This document shows, one piece after another, positions 12,801 to 24,953 of a stretch of DNA of 64,000 bases (positions within the stretch are counted from its first letter, which is position 1; the number at the start of each line of letters is the position of its first letter). This DNA is from Thuidium tamariscinum. Its lineage: Eukaryota > Streptophyta > Bryopsida > Hypnales > Thuidiaceae. The stretch is taken from assembly GCA_947034885.2 (NCBI GenBank), contig OX344749.2, positions 36,227,682-36,291,681 on the forward strand, given 5' to 3'. The notes beneath the pieces are model-generated. The model did no database searches, was not told the origin of the DNA, and saw only the letters and a list, made by a program, of their open reading frames with translations. The position numbers were made by a program, and so were the translations under genes.

Positions 12801-15800
12801 CGCTGAACACACTGAAGTATGCCAATCGGGCCCGCAACATTCAGAATAAACCCACGGTGTGTACTGCATCTAAAGCCTCTGTTCCATTCAATCTTCTTCA
12901 GTAATCGTTCGCAACTATTTTGAGGTCTTACTTTCGAGTGAAATTTCTAGCTTCTTAATGGAAGATTTATCCATTCCAACCTATCTCTCGCTTGGTGAAT
13001 AATTGTCAATGTAATCAACTTGTGGACAAATGCAACTGGACTATTGATTCATCTTTGTAAAAACATGTGATGCAGGTCAACCGTGATCCATTGGCAGCTG
13101 AAATGCAACGAATGAGGCATCAGCTCGAGGTGATGCAGGCAGAGCTCATTTGCGCACGTGGTGGTGGTCCATCCACCTCAGATGTTCAGGTAACATGGTT
13201 TAGATGGGTGTTTAGGAAAAGCAACGTGGATCTAGTAGCTATGTCGTCGTTAGTTAATTTTTTTTAGATCCAGTATCAGTGCGTACATTGGAAAGTTAAG
13301 ATCATTGGTGGTTTCTTGGGTGAAGAACGCAATCCTCATAAAAATTTTCACTCTAGCTATTGGTGTACTTTAGTATGTTGGATTAGAACGTCGAATCGTG
13401 AACACGACTGCATCTGGTGACAGTGACCATGTTCAATCAGTGTTGCCAAAAGTACCATTTACCATTGTGTGATTGAGAATCTGAGTAAGAAACTCTTTGT
13501 TCCTGTTAGTTGTTGACGCAGAGAATTTCATGGCTAGAGTCCAGCAACTTGGAATATAGGAAGGAACTTGAGGGATATCGCTCACGTATTGGAAAATTAA
13601 CCCAACAGACCATCGACTTACAGGTAACACTCTTGTGTAAGGCACCAGTCTTCTTAGAAGAGGTCCATATTACCATGCACTACGGATCTATCCTTTCTGA
13701 AATGATACGGTTTGATAGAAGAACCAAAGTTTATTCTGTTTTCTTATCAATGCTGTAATTTGGAATTAGATTGGTTTCTATAGGGAGTATTGTTTTCTCA
13801 AGAGTAGTTCTCTTGCAAATCTTGATCACACTGGCTCTTCACACGCCATTGCTTATGTCTGGTAGTATGCATCTCTGAAACTTCTGTCCAGGTTTCCAGA
13901 GACAAACTTCAATTCAAACTTGATCAATTGCGAGCTGGGAAGACTTTCCCGGAGCTGGATGACGAGGACAATACTCCGGTTCGTGCCCATTTCTCTTAAA
14001 TGTTGATTTTAGAATCTGAAGGCTATGATCAGAAAGACTTCATGTTCTGTCTCTCGCATATTGCTGTACTCTAGTTTCCTTTCACAATGTAAAGAAATGG
14101 TAGTTTGACTAAAGGTGCTCAAGAATCATACTTTTTTGTAGATGTGAATTGCGATTGTTTTTGCTAGCCTCGAAACTCCTGAATTATACTCGATGATCTC
14201 TAGTTCTGTTATTCAGACGGAAGACATGCTCAAGGACTATGTGACTAAGATTCAAGACCTGGAGACTGAATTACAGCGGTACCGATCTTTTCAAACTAAG
14301 CCTTCATTGTTGCCAGCGATTGTCAGCCATGGCGATAATTGCACAGCGGCTGATTATGCTGCCAATATTCTACCTTCAAGTGAGAACTCTTGTTGCATTG
14401 GTATGGAACATCTACGTCTTGGTTATTTGTTGTTCTAGTTCTTGTGACATTCCAGTTACCAAAGTCACCTTGATTAGAAATATCAAAAAATTCAAACTGG
14501 CGTTCATTTCAACTAGAGAACATAAACCTGGATATAAAGGCGTCGGACTAATGTACAGAAAATCATGTTTTGTAGGTGAAGTTCCTGAAGTAGCAGAAGC
14601 AGAGGTACAGGCAAAGGAATGGGAGCACACCATGCTCCAAGAAAATCTTGACAAAGAGCTGAAGGAACTTGACAAAAAACTTGAACAAAAAGAGGTATAT
14701 CCTATCAAACAACAAACTTCTCTTAAGCTTTCATCAATCCTCCACTCACATCCTTCCAATATTATCTACGATGCCCACACAGTTGGTCTGACTCTAGTGT
14801 GTGAGACGCAGGCGGAGATGAAATCCTTTGCTAAACCAGAGACAGTTGTCTTAAAGCAGCACTTCGAGCGGAAGCTTGTCGAGTTAGAAGAAGAGAAGAA
14901 ATTGCTGCAGGTTGTACTGCTCAACTAACTTCAATATGTTGTGCAGGTTGAGTTTTTTTTAAGTATGAAGCTGTGGTATTGTTGATATTAATGTTGTATC
15001 AACGTGGTTTTCAATTGCTAATTAGAACTGAGTTTTTGTCGCTGTCATCTTAAGAGTTAAGATCTCTTTAAGTGTCAGTAGTTAACAGTTCTTTTGGGTA
15101 TTATAGAGAGAACGAGACACACTGATGACGGAGCTTGAGTCTCTAGCAACCACGTCTGATGAGCATACTCACAAGCTGCAAGAATCTTATGGGAACAAAC
15201 TGAAGACGCTTGAGAGTCAGGTAAGGTTCAAGTTCAAGCTCCTGTCAGAACTTGGCCAGTCAAAGTCAGGACTACTGCCTTCCAGTTTCATCTTTATATT
15301 CGTGCTAGTTCTCTAAGGCAATGGTTATCGGGTGCTCTTGACGTCAGATCGCGGATTTGAAAAAGAAGCAGGAGAATCAGTCTCAACTACTTCGGGCTAA
15401 ACAACGCAGCGAGGAAAGCGCTAAGCGATTGCTCGAGGAAATACAACGTATCAAGTCCCATAAGGTGCTATACTACGTTCTTCTCTACGTACTACGTTCT
15501 TTACAATTTGAGCCTAGTATCTTGTGCTGAACATTCTTGTTTCTAGCTAATCAGCTTCGTGGATATGGTCTAGTCTTCATAGCACGATGATATTTGCTGT
15601 GCTTGCTATGATCGACCTTCTTTTTAATGTCCCGAGTAGTTGAGGTCGAGATCCCTCAACACTCGTTTGTTCGTAAATCCAATACTGTGCGTGATACATG
15701 GATAATTTCCCTCATTTTGATTAGTGGGAATAAACCTCCTTGACACGTGTTTTCCGCTCGCTTGCACTTTCATTGCTTGTTGCAGGTGCAACTTCAGCAG

Positions 15801-18800
15801 AAACAAAAGCTAGAATCTGAGCAGTTTCGTATCTGGAAAGCACAGAGAGAAAAGGAGCTTCTACAGGTTAGTACATCGGGGTATTTTTGACTTGTGGGGT
15901 GATTGCAAGAAAGACCGGGTACTATTTTGTGTCACACTTTGAATGATGGAGTTGTTATTGATTATAACTTTTAAAGTATGAACCATATTAATTTGAAATT
16001 TTGATTGAAGATGTCTGATATGACAACAATCAAATTCTTTATTTTTCAGAAATTTTTAAAAATCATTTTATAATTAAATTTCAATTAAGCTAATTTGTCA
16101 CACTTTGCGGTTTAGGGGTTTTTAGTATTGGGGAGCATCCAAAATTAATGATCTAAAGCTGAAATTTTTGTAACCTATTCCCATACTAGGTACACATGTT
16201 TCTACCAAAGGAAATCTCAAAAATCATTATTCTCTTTCCTCTACATGACCGCTAATAGGCCTCCCTTGCACGCCTACTTTTGAACATTTAAGATGGTTTT
16301 GAGATTATTCTTTTGGTGAAATCTCTTCATCATAAAGTTCTCCCAAATTGCCAATTTTTAGTTTAAAAAAAATAAAAATTCCCTATTTTTTACAACTTAA
16401 AATGTCAAAATACCTATTTTCATGAAAATTTGCTCTTTTCTAGTTCTCCTACTTAGAGAATTTTTCTACACTTTTCCTTCCTAAGGTACCTTCTTCTTAG
16501 AGCTATATACATAAAACATATTTTTTACATTTTTAAAAAATTGTTTTTCTAATTATACAATACTCCCGAAAATTTCAGGAGTATTGTGAAAAACGCTACC
16601 AAAGTCGGTAGGTCTTTCTTGCAATGACCCTGTGACACATCTCTGTTTTCGTATGGAGAGAGTCCAAAATTTTGGTTATTCGTGCTGATATATTCCTGTA
16701 TTGTTGCATTTTGAAAACAGCTTCGTAAAGAAGGGCGTCGTAATGTGTACGAGATGCAGAAACTTCAGGCTCTACACCAACGCCAAACTAAGGTGTGTTG
16801 TAGGAATTTTTTTTTCTACATGTTCGGTGTGTGCCATTCTCAGCTCATCCTCTTCAGAGCACTGGTTTCATGAATGTGAATGTCCATTCGTCTTGATGAT
16901 TGCTGAGATCCCGTAATTAAAGACTATGAGGTTTTAGAACCACGTGCCTCCGAGGGTGGATTTAGATGCAAACCCTGCATGTGACTCACATATATAGCTA
17001 TATTTGGCTGTACAAGGGAAGATAGTGAATATATGATTGTCTTATAACTAATGGAGCAAATATTCATTTGACTAAATCGAAGATTGCCCATGCAATGATG
17101 CAGGTCTTACATAGAAAGACTGAGGAGGCTGCTGCAGCCACTAAACGACTTAAAGAACTTCTTGAAGCAAGAAAGTCCTCCAAAGACAATACTACCAATG
17201 GTATCACTGGAGCTTAGCCTGTTTCTATTAATACAGATTTTGTTCATCGCTTGACACATTGAAGTCCTGCTGATCCTTTATTGCGCATGTATTTCTTCTA
17301 TATGTAACGTGGATATAAATATCGGTTTGACGTTGCCATGCACTGATTAGCATTTCTCTGCGTTTCTTTTGCAAGGCGCTGGAAATGTCAGTGGATCTGG
17401 TGCTCAGGTACTAACTCTACTTCCACAGAAACCCGAGTCACATCAGATGAATGCATTCGAGCTTTCTTTTTGTATAATCTTGTAGCATCAGATCAGCGTT
17501 TCATTGTGATGTCAAAATTCCGTGAAAAATCCTACCATTTCGAGTTTCCATGCGGTGGGGCTTCTTTCTGCCTTCGTCAAAAGTGAGCAGTATCTAAGCC
17601 AACAGATAATTGAAATAATACGTCTCGACTATCAATTTGTAATTAACGTTGTGATTATTCTTTTTAATAATGTTCCACATTTTGCACTTGCAGAGTGAGA
17701 AGACACTCCAGAACTGGCTTGAACAGGAGCTTGAGGTTGCAGTCCGTGTACATGAGGTTCGCTTAGCTTATGAGAAACAAATGGCAGAGTAAGTATTCGT
17801 TCCAGCATGCCGCGCTAACATTGTGCTCATGAGATAAGTGGGGCGCGTTGCTTCCTGAAGGCGGGAACATATTAGTGAACTTTTATTGCGTGGTCGACAT
17901 TGTTGGAAGCTACTCTACAAATTTGGATTTAGAAGAGTTATGTGCTAATTTTAGCATTCATTCCATGTAATGCGACAACTCTAATTCAGCGAGTTTGTTT
18001 CTTGTACAGACGGTCAGCTTATGCTAAAGAGCTGGCCGAGCTTCGACAAGACGAAGAGAGATCGTCCAGTGATCCTGATGAGCATCCTATGTCTAGGTAA
18101 GCCTTCACCTTGTCGAAACTGGAAACATTATGCCCTAAAACCTTATCCTATAGTCTCTTATTCGCTAGGGTCTATTGCATCAAGAAGTTGGAATGAAAAT
18201 AGGGGCATTTCAATTATGAGTGTGATCTGCGGCTTTAAAGAATTTACGCGAATGCTTCCGATTGTTCACACCCTATTGCATTAATTCATCGTTCTTCTGC
18301 GTTAGACTGTCTTGCATTCAACTGCTCGCATCATCCTGGTCAGTTCCTGATTCTCTTGTTGGTGACTCAGGTCTGCTGATAAGGAATGCGCTGCGTCCAC
18401 TCGCAGCACCAGAATCACCTTGCTTGAGAGTATGCTCACGTCCTCGTCCAGCTCCCTTGTTGCTATGGCCTCACAACTTTCGGAGGCTGAGGAACGGGAA
18501 CGAAACTTCAGTGGGCGCGCTCGATGGGCTCACCTCCGTTCTATGGGTGATGCTAAGAACCTCCTTCACCTTGTCTTCAATGCAGCATCGCTCGCAAGGT
18601 ACATCATATCTTAATCTTGAATCGTGAATCTGCATAGCTATCATTCTCTGGCCTTGGGGCTGTTGTATCCTGTCCATATTTATACGATCCTTGACACGAG
18701 TGAAGTTGTTTTTATAGTTTTCGTATCACGTATAAAATAAACAGTATCTGACCTTGAGTATGCAGGTGTCAAGTTCGGGAAAAAGAAGAGGAGGACAAGG

Positions 18801-21237
18801 ATACTAGGGAGAAAATGGCAGAATTGGAGGACCTGTTAAGACAGAGTGAGACCCATCGACAGGACCTTGAACAGCAACTTCGTTTGAAGGCTCAGCAATT
18901 CTCCGCTGTCCAGTCTGCAGTCACGAAGGTTAGTTTGGTGCATCTTGCTAGATTCATCCCACGTTCTTGCTTTCGACTCTTCCTTTCCTTGATTTTGACA
19001 TCCCTTCCTCAGAGGATTTTCAGCGTTTTTTAGGTCGGACTGTCTGGTCAGTCACATGCAAGCTTAAGCCGAATGCGAATTATGCAGAGTGGCTTCGGGG
19101 TTGTGAAGAAGCGTGATGTGGAGAAGGTATCCGTCTTGACCAAATGGAGGCAATCGTCAGATCCGGCGAAAGACTCTAGCTCAGGAAGTGAGAAGTCCTC
19201 ATATGCTCTTCGTAAGGTACACCACCTATCCTAATACCGTTTGATCCTTATGTACCAGATTTCAGATTCGAAAGGTAAGAAACTCTTGGAATCAGTTTCT
19301 CAGACGTATTTTAAATTCGACAAAAACTCTATTACCGCTGCAATTTACTTGAAACTAACCTCATCACTTTATGTTAATCGTGATTCAGGGATCTCGGGAC
19401 TCACGGCGTCATGTAACTGACACTGAATGGGACTCGGATGTGCATATATCTGACAATGATGTTTCCATGGAGGATTCGGATTCAGATTGGCAAGACAGGT
19501 TTGCAGGTCGTAGAAATAACTCAGGATCTGGTCGCAGCACGCACAACAGTTTTTTGACCCCAAGGAAGTTAAAGGGTAATAGTGGCCTACTTACCCCTAA
19601 GGCAAAAGAAATGACTAGAGATCTCATAGAGGGTCTCCCAATCTCGAAAAGAAATCATCCTTTATTTGATACCGGCGAGCATACCCCAATGCAAGTCACG
19701 AAGTCTGCGCCTGGCCAGTCTGAGAGGTGTGGCAACCCTGAGGAACCTTTTACTCCTGAGAGGCAGGCCTCTTCTTTGAGTCCTCCATTTGATTTTGAAG
19801 GATCAATTCCAAGTACTTATGAATTTGCTCAGTTGGAACAATCACCGGGAGAAGGGGCTGATAGACGTCTATCCCTCGTAGGAATTCTGGATGAGGTGGA
19901 AGCAGGTGCACGACGTGCTGAGCGTGCAATGGCTGCCGAAAGAGCTGCATTGGCTGCTCAAGCCGCTGCATTACTCGACTCTGCTTTTCAGGAGGCCAGC
20001 CCCATTCGGGAGCGAGCAGGTCATCTAGGTTCAGGGGAAGAAAGTGAGGGAGAAAGGATTCGTCGGCGACCATTGTCTGATCTTGGCAACATCAAGGTGA
20101 GCAAATTGTTCCTTTACTTTTCTGCTGGAGGATCCGGAAGATCAGCTTTGTGTTGTAATCCGTTAGCTTGCTGTGATACTTCAAGACTTTCATGAACTTC
20201 CTTTTTTGCCATACAGAAAGCAGGAATATAATGGCTGTTCCTGTCAGTATGTGTCTTCCGGTTGAAGGACGACATAGAGTAAATTAAATTCTGTGGATAC
20301 CTTGCTGTTGACTCGGTTGAGAACGTGTAACATTGTCGATATGCAGACGCTCAGCAGTCAAGGAAAGCCTAAGCGTAAGCAACGCGCCATTTTCCACCTT
20401 GTAAATCAGGAGCCGGACCCTCCCCAACCAGACCCGCCTTCTCCCCTTCCATCTTCGATTACGTCGCTCATTTCAGCTAGGGCGTCCTTGATGAGTGCAA
20501 CCACACCAAGTTCGCATCGTTCCAGTGGTTATCCAATCTCAGACCGTCAAAAGGCATTGCCTTTACCTCTGCCCCCGGCGTATGAGGCCTCCAACATCAG
20601 CAGCCCCTCTCGAAGGCCTCCCCCATACGAATCAACGGTTATTGCCAACAGTACTCATCGTACAGCTCTGAGCTTCGAGCAAGCGCCACATATTGCGAAA
20701 AGCCCCTTACGTTCAGTGACTAGCTTTGAACCAGCATTTACTCCGACCACCCCAGTACGCACAGCTCCTACATATGAATCAGCGTCAACTGCCAAAAGCC
20801 CTCTTCGTACGGCTTCGTCCTATGAACCGTTGATCAGTGCCAACAGCCCTCTGCGAATGTTACCTAGTTATCAGAGGCGAATTATCAGCCCAAGTGCTAG
20901 TCCTATGAAACAGACTCACAATGGAACTGTAGAGGTAGAGTCAAGGCATCATACGCTTGGAACTTTCGAATCAAGACAGAATGCGCTTGGAGGTACTGAG
21001 TCAAGACATAACAGGGATGCTGAGCCAAGGACAAGTGCCCTCGCAGGTCTTGAGTCTATCAGGTCGAAGAACGGTACATTCTCAAGCATGGATTTGATGC
21101 GGAGCAAATACACAGCTGCTGGGACTGGATCTAGTCAACCTGGGAGCGCTAGGAAGAAGGATACTGTGCCAGCCAGTCCAGGGGCTAAACGTGAGAAAGA
21201 AAACATGCGTTCCACTTTCAGGGAAACCCGGCGGTAA
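9869..21237 (+). CDS. Kinesin-4 family motor protein (KIN4/FRA1-like)
   Basis: Microtubule plus-end motor of the plant kinesin-4 family, whose members move along cortical microtubules (wall deposition) or the phragmoplast midzone. I join 27 exons, all in phase with GT-AG borders: 9869-10060, 10229-10375, 10770-10922, 11136-11413, 11672-11856, 12324-12448, 12602-12638, 12765-12856, 13076-13189, 13510-13623, 13892-13978, 14217-14400, 14576-14694, 14812-14910, 15107-15220, 15348-15464, 15786-15866, 16721-16792, 17104-17200, 17376-17407, 17694-17788, 18010-18096, 18371-18598, 18766-18928, 19034-19216, 19389-20096, 20347-21237. The product is 1,597 residues, longer than the roughly 1,035 of Arabidopsis FRA1. 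Motor: GQTGSGKT P-loop 112-119, switch I NSSSSRSH ending at 260, DLAGSE 299-304, [14 protein letters not shown] 347-360. Coiled coil follows from about 404 to 1000. [15 protein letters not shown] at 925-939 matches the kinesin-4 signature. A basic KPKRKQR stretch (about 1308) may be an NLS. The first ATG is 9869; ATG 9881 is an alternative. Subfamily assignment needs a tree. Confidence 0.95.
15900..16627. mobile_element. DNA-transposon-like insertion in kinesin intron 17
   Basis: Intron 17 is 854 bp and most of it is AT-rich sequence bounded by the inverted pair TTGCAAGAAAGACC (15903-15916) and GGTCTTTCTTGCAA (16611-16624). TGA directly abuts both ends (15900-15902 and 16625-16627), a candidate 3-bp target duplication. 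There is no open frame. The intron borders lie outside it, so splicing should be unaffected. A smaller hairpin (ATACTCC..GGAGTAT) occurs at about 16560-16585. Confidence 0.7.
20581..20871 (+). repeat. Protein-level tandem repeats in the kinesin-4 tail
   Basis: Residues about 1380-1476 form six units of about 14-18 residues. Each opens with an aromatic residue plus Glu/Gln (YEA, YES, FEQ, FEP, YES, YEP). Most then carry an SPLR, TPVR or STHR core and a Thr/Ser-rich end, and YQ follows the last unit. Three units contain exactly SPLR, a minimal proline-directed S-P-x-R kinase site. I do not recall this array from characterised plant kinesin-4 tails. Confidence 0.75.
20938..21012 (+). repeat. Three ESR-headed decapeptide repeats
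   Basis: Downstream of the SPLR array, [20 protein letters not shown] and a third unit beginning ESRHN follow each other with an exact 10-residue period (kinesin residues about 1499-1523). They lie in the predicted disordered tail. Function unknown. Confidence 0.7.
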
Positions 21238-22681
21238 TGAGATGAGCGCTTGCATTGGTTAATACTTCGACATTAACTAGCTTTCATACCAGCCGTGGTG
21301 TTTCGTATAATGTATAAAAACCCGAGAAACAAAGCTCATGGTTTGAGTGATGACAAATCATGAGTGGAGACAAATCATTAATTCTTGCGGATTGGAGTAG
21401 ACAATCGTTTGTGGAGGCACTTGTGGAACGACACCGAACTATAGAAGATAACTTCGTGTCAATAGACCCGCCTGCTCATGTGCAGTTAATTCTTTCCGTT
21501 CCAGGAGGTACTCTCGTGGCCTTCAGCATCCCTGATTCAATTATTAATTATTACATCACCGTAGAGTATGTCACTGCATTTATTTGATAGCTGTTATTAT
21601 TCTTCTGCATTCGCTGAAACGCGTGCAAATATGAGGTACCCTCAGACAAACATGTTGAGACTTTACCTTATTATAAAGATTTCAACCTCGGTTTATTCTC
21701 TTACAGACACAAGCCTAATATAGTTCTATAATTCAACCTTGGATTGTTTTTTCTTGTGTTTCTGCAGCACACTGACACAGTACTACTGCACTAACTAAAG
21801 CCTATTCAATGCATCTCACGTATCTTTAGCGTGTGGTGCTAGATGCCTTACAAGACTAACCGTGATTGGTATGAGGCGAACTCTCAGACATTCTGGCTCA
21901 GTCCAGACCTCAGAGGAAGTTAACAACAGGACAAAGCTCAAGAATCGGGATGTACACCGCACCTTGTGTATAGTATACTTTTTTCGGATGATCACATCAA
22001 GAAGAGTACTGTACTGTACAACAATTATTACAGAAACCGAGGACGTGAGATAAGTAGCTACGCAAATGACGAGACAAACATAAATTGTAGGAGGTATGCA
22101 ACCAAACATAGCTTGCGAAATTTGGTTCTTCAAATTATTCCATCTGTCAGGATATACACTCACAACTCTTACAGTGACCTTGCAGTTACTTAACAATCTA
22201 ACTCCCTCAGAGCATTCACACCGGGACTGCCAAGCAGGTCCTCGGGAGGTTCTGGCGCGTCTGGGCTTTCCTAATCGTCCCACCGGGAGCGCGTCATCCC
22301 ATGAAACGACCGCGGGCTCTTCAAATTCAGCCTTCTACACGCCAACTGAAGCTAGGTCGAGGGCCTGAGTCTCAGCATCCCAAAGGGCGGGTCTTAATTT
22401 GAAAGAATCAGAAATTGAAACTTTTTCTTTTGCTCGAGTGGCATGCAAAAAGGCAAGTTGTTCATATCTCGTTAACAAAACAACTCGTGGATCTCGTTAA
22501 CGACACAAAGTGGATGTCTTTGACCCAGAAATACGGAGGAACTCAATTTACCCATTGATACAGGAAATTTGGAGAGTTACGGTGGGGGTCATGAGTTTTG
22601 CTTCACCGAAGCTTTGATTCAGGAACCCTCCAAATGAGCTTAGGTGAGCCACATTTGGCGAGGAGCAGGGCAGATGCGTAA
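21238..22681. other. 3' flank of kinesin gene; no further gene recognised
   Basis: This probably begins with the kinesin 3' untranslated region. Base composition stays moderate to about 22400 and several short frames occur (21360-21587, 22096-22368 plus; 21816-22283 minus), but none matches a family or has convincing splice context. I treat them as untranslated or intergenic sequence. Confidence 0.5.
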
Positions 22682-22993
22682 TAAAGGAGAAGGTCCATAA
22701 ATGGAGCATCTAAGGTCTGGACCATAATTCTGGGGAGATGAAACATCTTGAAATATTTTTCTGTACATTTTCCTTAAAAGCCAAGTGGAGTTGACATCTA
22801 ACTCAAGTTGTTTCGTATGTTTTGGAACTTTGTGGAATTAGTTATAAAATTTTGAAGTTGAGGTGGTATAGGGCTCTAAAATGGAGTACCTCCTAGAATG
22901 TACATTGTTTGTACATTGTTAAAAGCTACAAAAAGAAACATGTACAAATGTAGTACATTTAAGGAGATGCTCCATTCTAGAGCCTACTTGTTT
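22682..22993 (+). mobile_element. Main MITE family copy (diverged ends)
   Basis: Shares the ordered interior blocks of the family: GACATCTAACTCAAGT, GGAATTAGTTAT, TTTTGAAGTTGA, GGGCTCTAAAATGG, and an AAAGAAACATGTACAAAT block near the right end. The terminal inverted repeats are eroded but recognisable (AGGAGAAGGTCC on the left). Non-coding. Confidence 0.75.
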
Positions 22994-23479
22994 AGTACAA
23001 GGCAAACTAAGGAATATAGCTATAGTTGGCTTGAATTTTTGCAAACAAAAATCAAAATTTTTTTATGTCTATACCACTTCTTCAAAAATACCAACCAATT
23101 AGGCAATGACATGTTGGTTGTCTTTTTCCAAAAAAGAAAATAATAGATGGATTAATTAAGCAACTATAGTAATTAGAATACATAGTCTTCAAGAAACATT
23201 AGAAGTTGGGATTTAATTTTGCCCTTGTTGTGTAAACAACTTAGTTTTTTTAATATTAACGATATTTGAAGCTTACAAATATTCTTGAATTAGGAAGTTG
23301 GTGTCCTTCTATACAAAGTTGTCATGTACAAGTCCTCGACATGTGCATGTAGTTATGATTGGTCCTAAAATTCCAAGGCCTCCTCACTCCCCGATACAAG
23401 GACCCCTTCTGCACACTTGCATTCCCCCTTCTATGGTGTCACCATACAATGACATACAATTCTCCGGCAAGCTTGAATT
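22994..23479. other. Intergenic spacer between two MITE copies
   Basis: AT-rich sequence of about 490 bp with no recognisable gene or element. The open frame at 23298-23585 runs into the next MITE and is rejected. Confidence 0.5.
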
Positions 23480-23819
23480 TAAGGTAGAAGGTCCTATAAT
23501 GGACCATCTAAGGGTTGAAAATGAATTTCAGGGAGGTAAAACTTCTAGAAATATTTTTCAGCAAATTTCCTTGAAAGACAAGTAGAATTGACATCTAAAC
23601 CAATTTGTTTTGTATTTTTTGGAGCTTTATGGAATTAGTTATCAAATTTTGAAGTTGAAGTGCTATAGGGCTCTAAAATGGAGCATTGCCTAAAATATAC
23701 ACAGTTTTTACACCATTGAAGGCTATGAAAAAGAAACATGTACAAATTATCTACATTTAAGATAGGGCTCCATTTTAATGCCCGCTCCATTTAAGGACCT
23801 CCTACCTTATGACTTTCAG
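23480..23819 (+). mobile_element. Main MITE family copy, 340 bp, clear inverted ends
   Basis: Left end TAAGGTAGAAGGTCCTATAA pairs with right end TTAAGGACCTCCTACCTTA. Reverse-complementing the right end gives TAAGGTAGGAGGTCCTTAA. The interior matches the copies at 30554 and 33206 closely. Non-coding. Confidence 0.85.
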
Positions 23820-24530
23820 AGATGAAAAGAGCTGCAAAACATCAGTGAAAGGCAAGGTCCCCAGCTCCACAGTTGAAGAATGTAATGCATCGTCCCACCT
23901 TTGACCGGAAGGAATGTGTCGTATTTCTCAAACTCTTGACATTGCCTTATGGACCTTGATGTCGGGTCGGGTCGGGTCTCAGCAAACAAATAATTGGTTC
24001 ATGCCAACTCCCAAATAAACAGAGTTCTTCACATTCGGATTTCCTGTACAGGTATAACGTCAAACTGATGGCGCCATGTGGTTGTCCATACCCTGGCTTC
24101 CTTCCACACAAATACAGACACAATGAAAGACAGAGTAACGTACGTATTGTAGATCGCTCTCTGCAAGCAGAGGAGAAGGAATTGTCGTATTGAATTCTGG
24201 TGGCCTCACTCTGCTGTCACAGCTTTCAATCAAGCTTAGTTGTGTGTGAGTAGGGAGCAAGGAAATGACAGTTGCCATTCTCTGTCTCTGGATTACCTTC
24301 TTAGTCACACAGCAGCCTAGTTGGACGAAATCATGATTTGTTGGTGTGTCCATGTCACTTAATTACACTTTTAAACCACTCAGTAAATGACATGTGTCAT
24401 TCATTGTCACGAATTTACTATTTTCAAGAAAGCCCTTGACTGTGACTGTGGTGGTTTTCCTGAGGCAATCCCAATCGCCATTAGGTGAAGGCAGTGTAGT
24501 CTAAGGGTAATGTACTCTAGGTGTAGGTAG
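23820..24530. other. Intergenic, nothing recognised
   Basis: Mixed-composition sequence with short frames (24060-24353 minus) that show no domain. A short tandem GGGTCGGGTCGGGTC lies at 23966-23980. Confidence 0.5.
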
Positions 24531-24657
24531 TTTCACACTATGGCCATCTAAGTCGAGAGGCCGTCAACTCCACCAATTAGATTTGAGAAACCATGATTTT
24601 CACCAATCAGATTTGAGAAAACTATGGCCTCTCGACTTGGACGGCCATAGTGTGAAA
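24531..24657. mobile_element. Foldback MITE, copy 1
   Basis: TTTCACACTATGGCC on the left pairs with GGCCATAGTGTGAAA on the right, and pairing continues for about 32 bp through GTCGAGAGGCC, giving a hairpin with a loop of roughly 60 bp. The loop itself is a direct duplication of an about 28-bp unit (CACCAATYAGATTTGAGAAA twice). A second copy lies at 59383-59514. Flanking GGGG/CCCC-like bases suggest the true ends extend a few bases further. Confidence 0.85.
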
Positions 24658-24667
24658 TGCCCCTAAA

Positions 24668-24953
24668 AGTAACCTGGCTGTAGAAGCGACATCTAATATA
24701 GAGGTATACTTTGCTTTCTTTAATGTACCTAAAGTGTACATTTTAGGAGGGGTCGTTTTTAGTGATCACTACATTTGAACTTCAAAAATTTGTAACTAAT
24801 TCCACAAAGGTCCTAATAATATGAGTCTACTTGGATTGGATGTTAGTTCCATTTTCTTCTTATAAAGATTTATTGAAAATTGTTTCATGGAGTTTGGCTT
24901 TTCCAAAAATGCAATCAGCTCTTGAGAGGTCACTTTTAGAGCACCCTGCCTTA
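24668..24953 (-). mobile_element. Main MITE family copy (subfamily B), minus orientation
   Basis: On the minus strand it starts TAAGGCAGGGTGCTCTAAAA and continues through AGCTGATTGCATTT, GGAATTAGTTACAAA and CCTCCTAAAATGTACACTTT. It matches the copies at 1-175 and 32151-32450 best. It sits almost directly against the foldback element. Confidence 0.75.

Noticed and set aside
14320..14928. 202-codon open frame as a separate gene
   Set aside because: It runs through an intron between kinesin exons 12 and 13 and covers exons 13 and 14; only the spliced parts are coding.
21360..22368. Second gene downstream of the kinesin
   Set aside because: Short frames on both strands without family resemblance or supporting splice sites; probably 3' flank.
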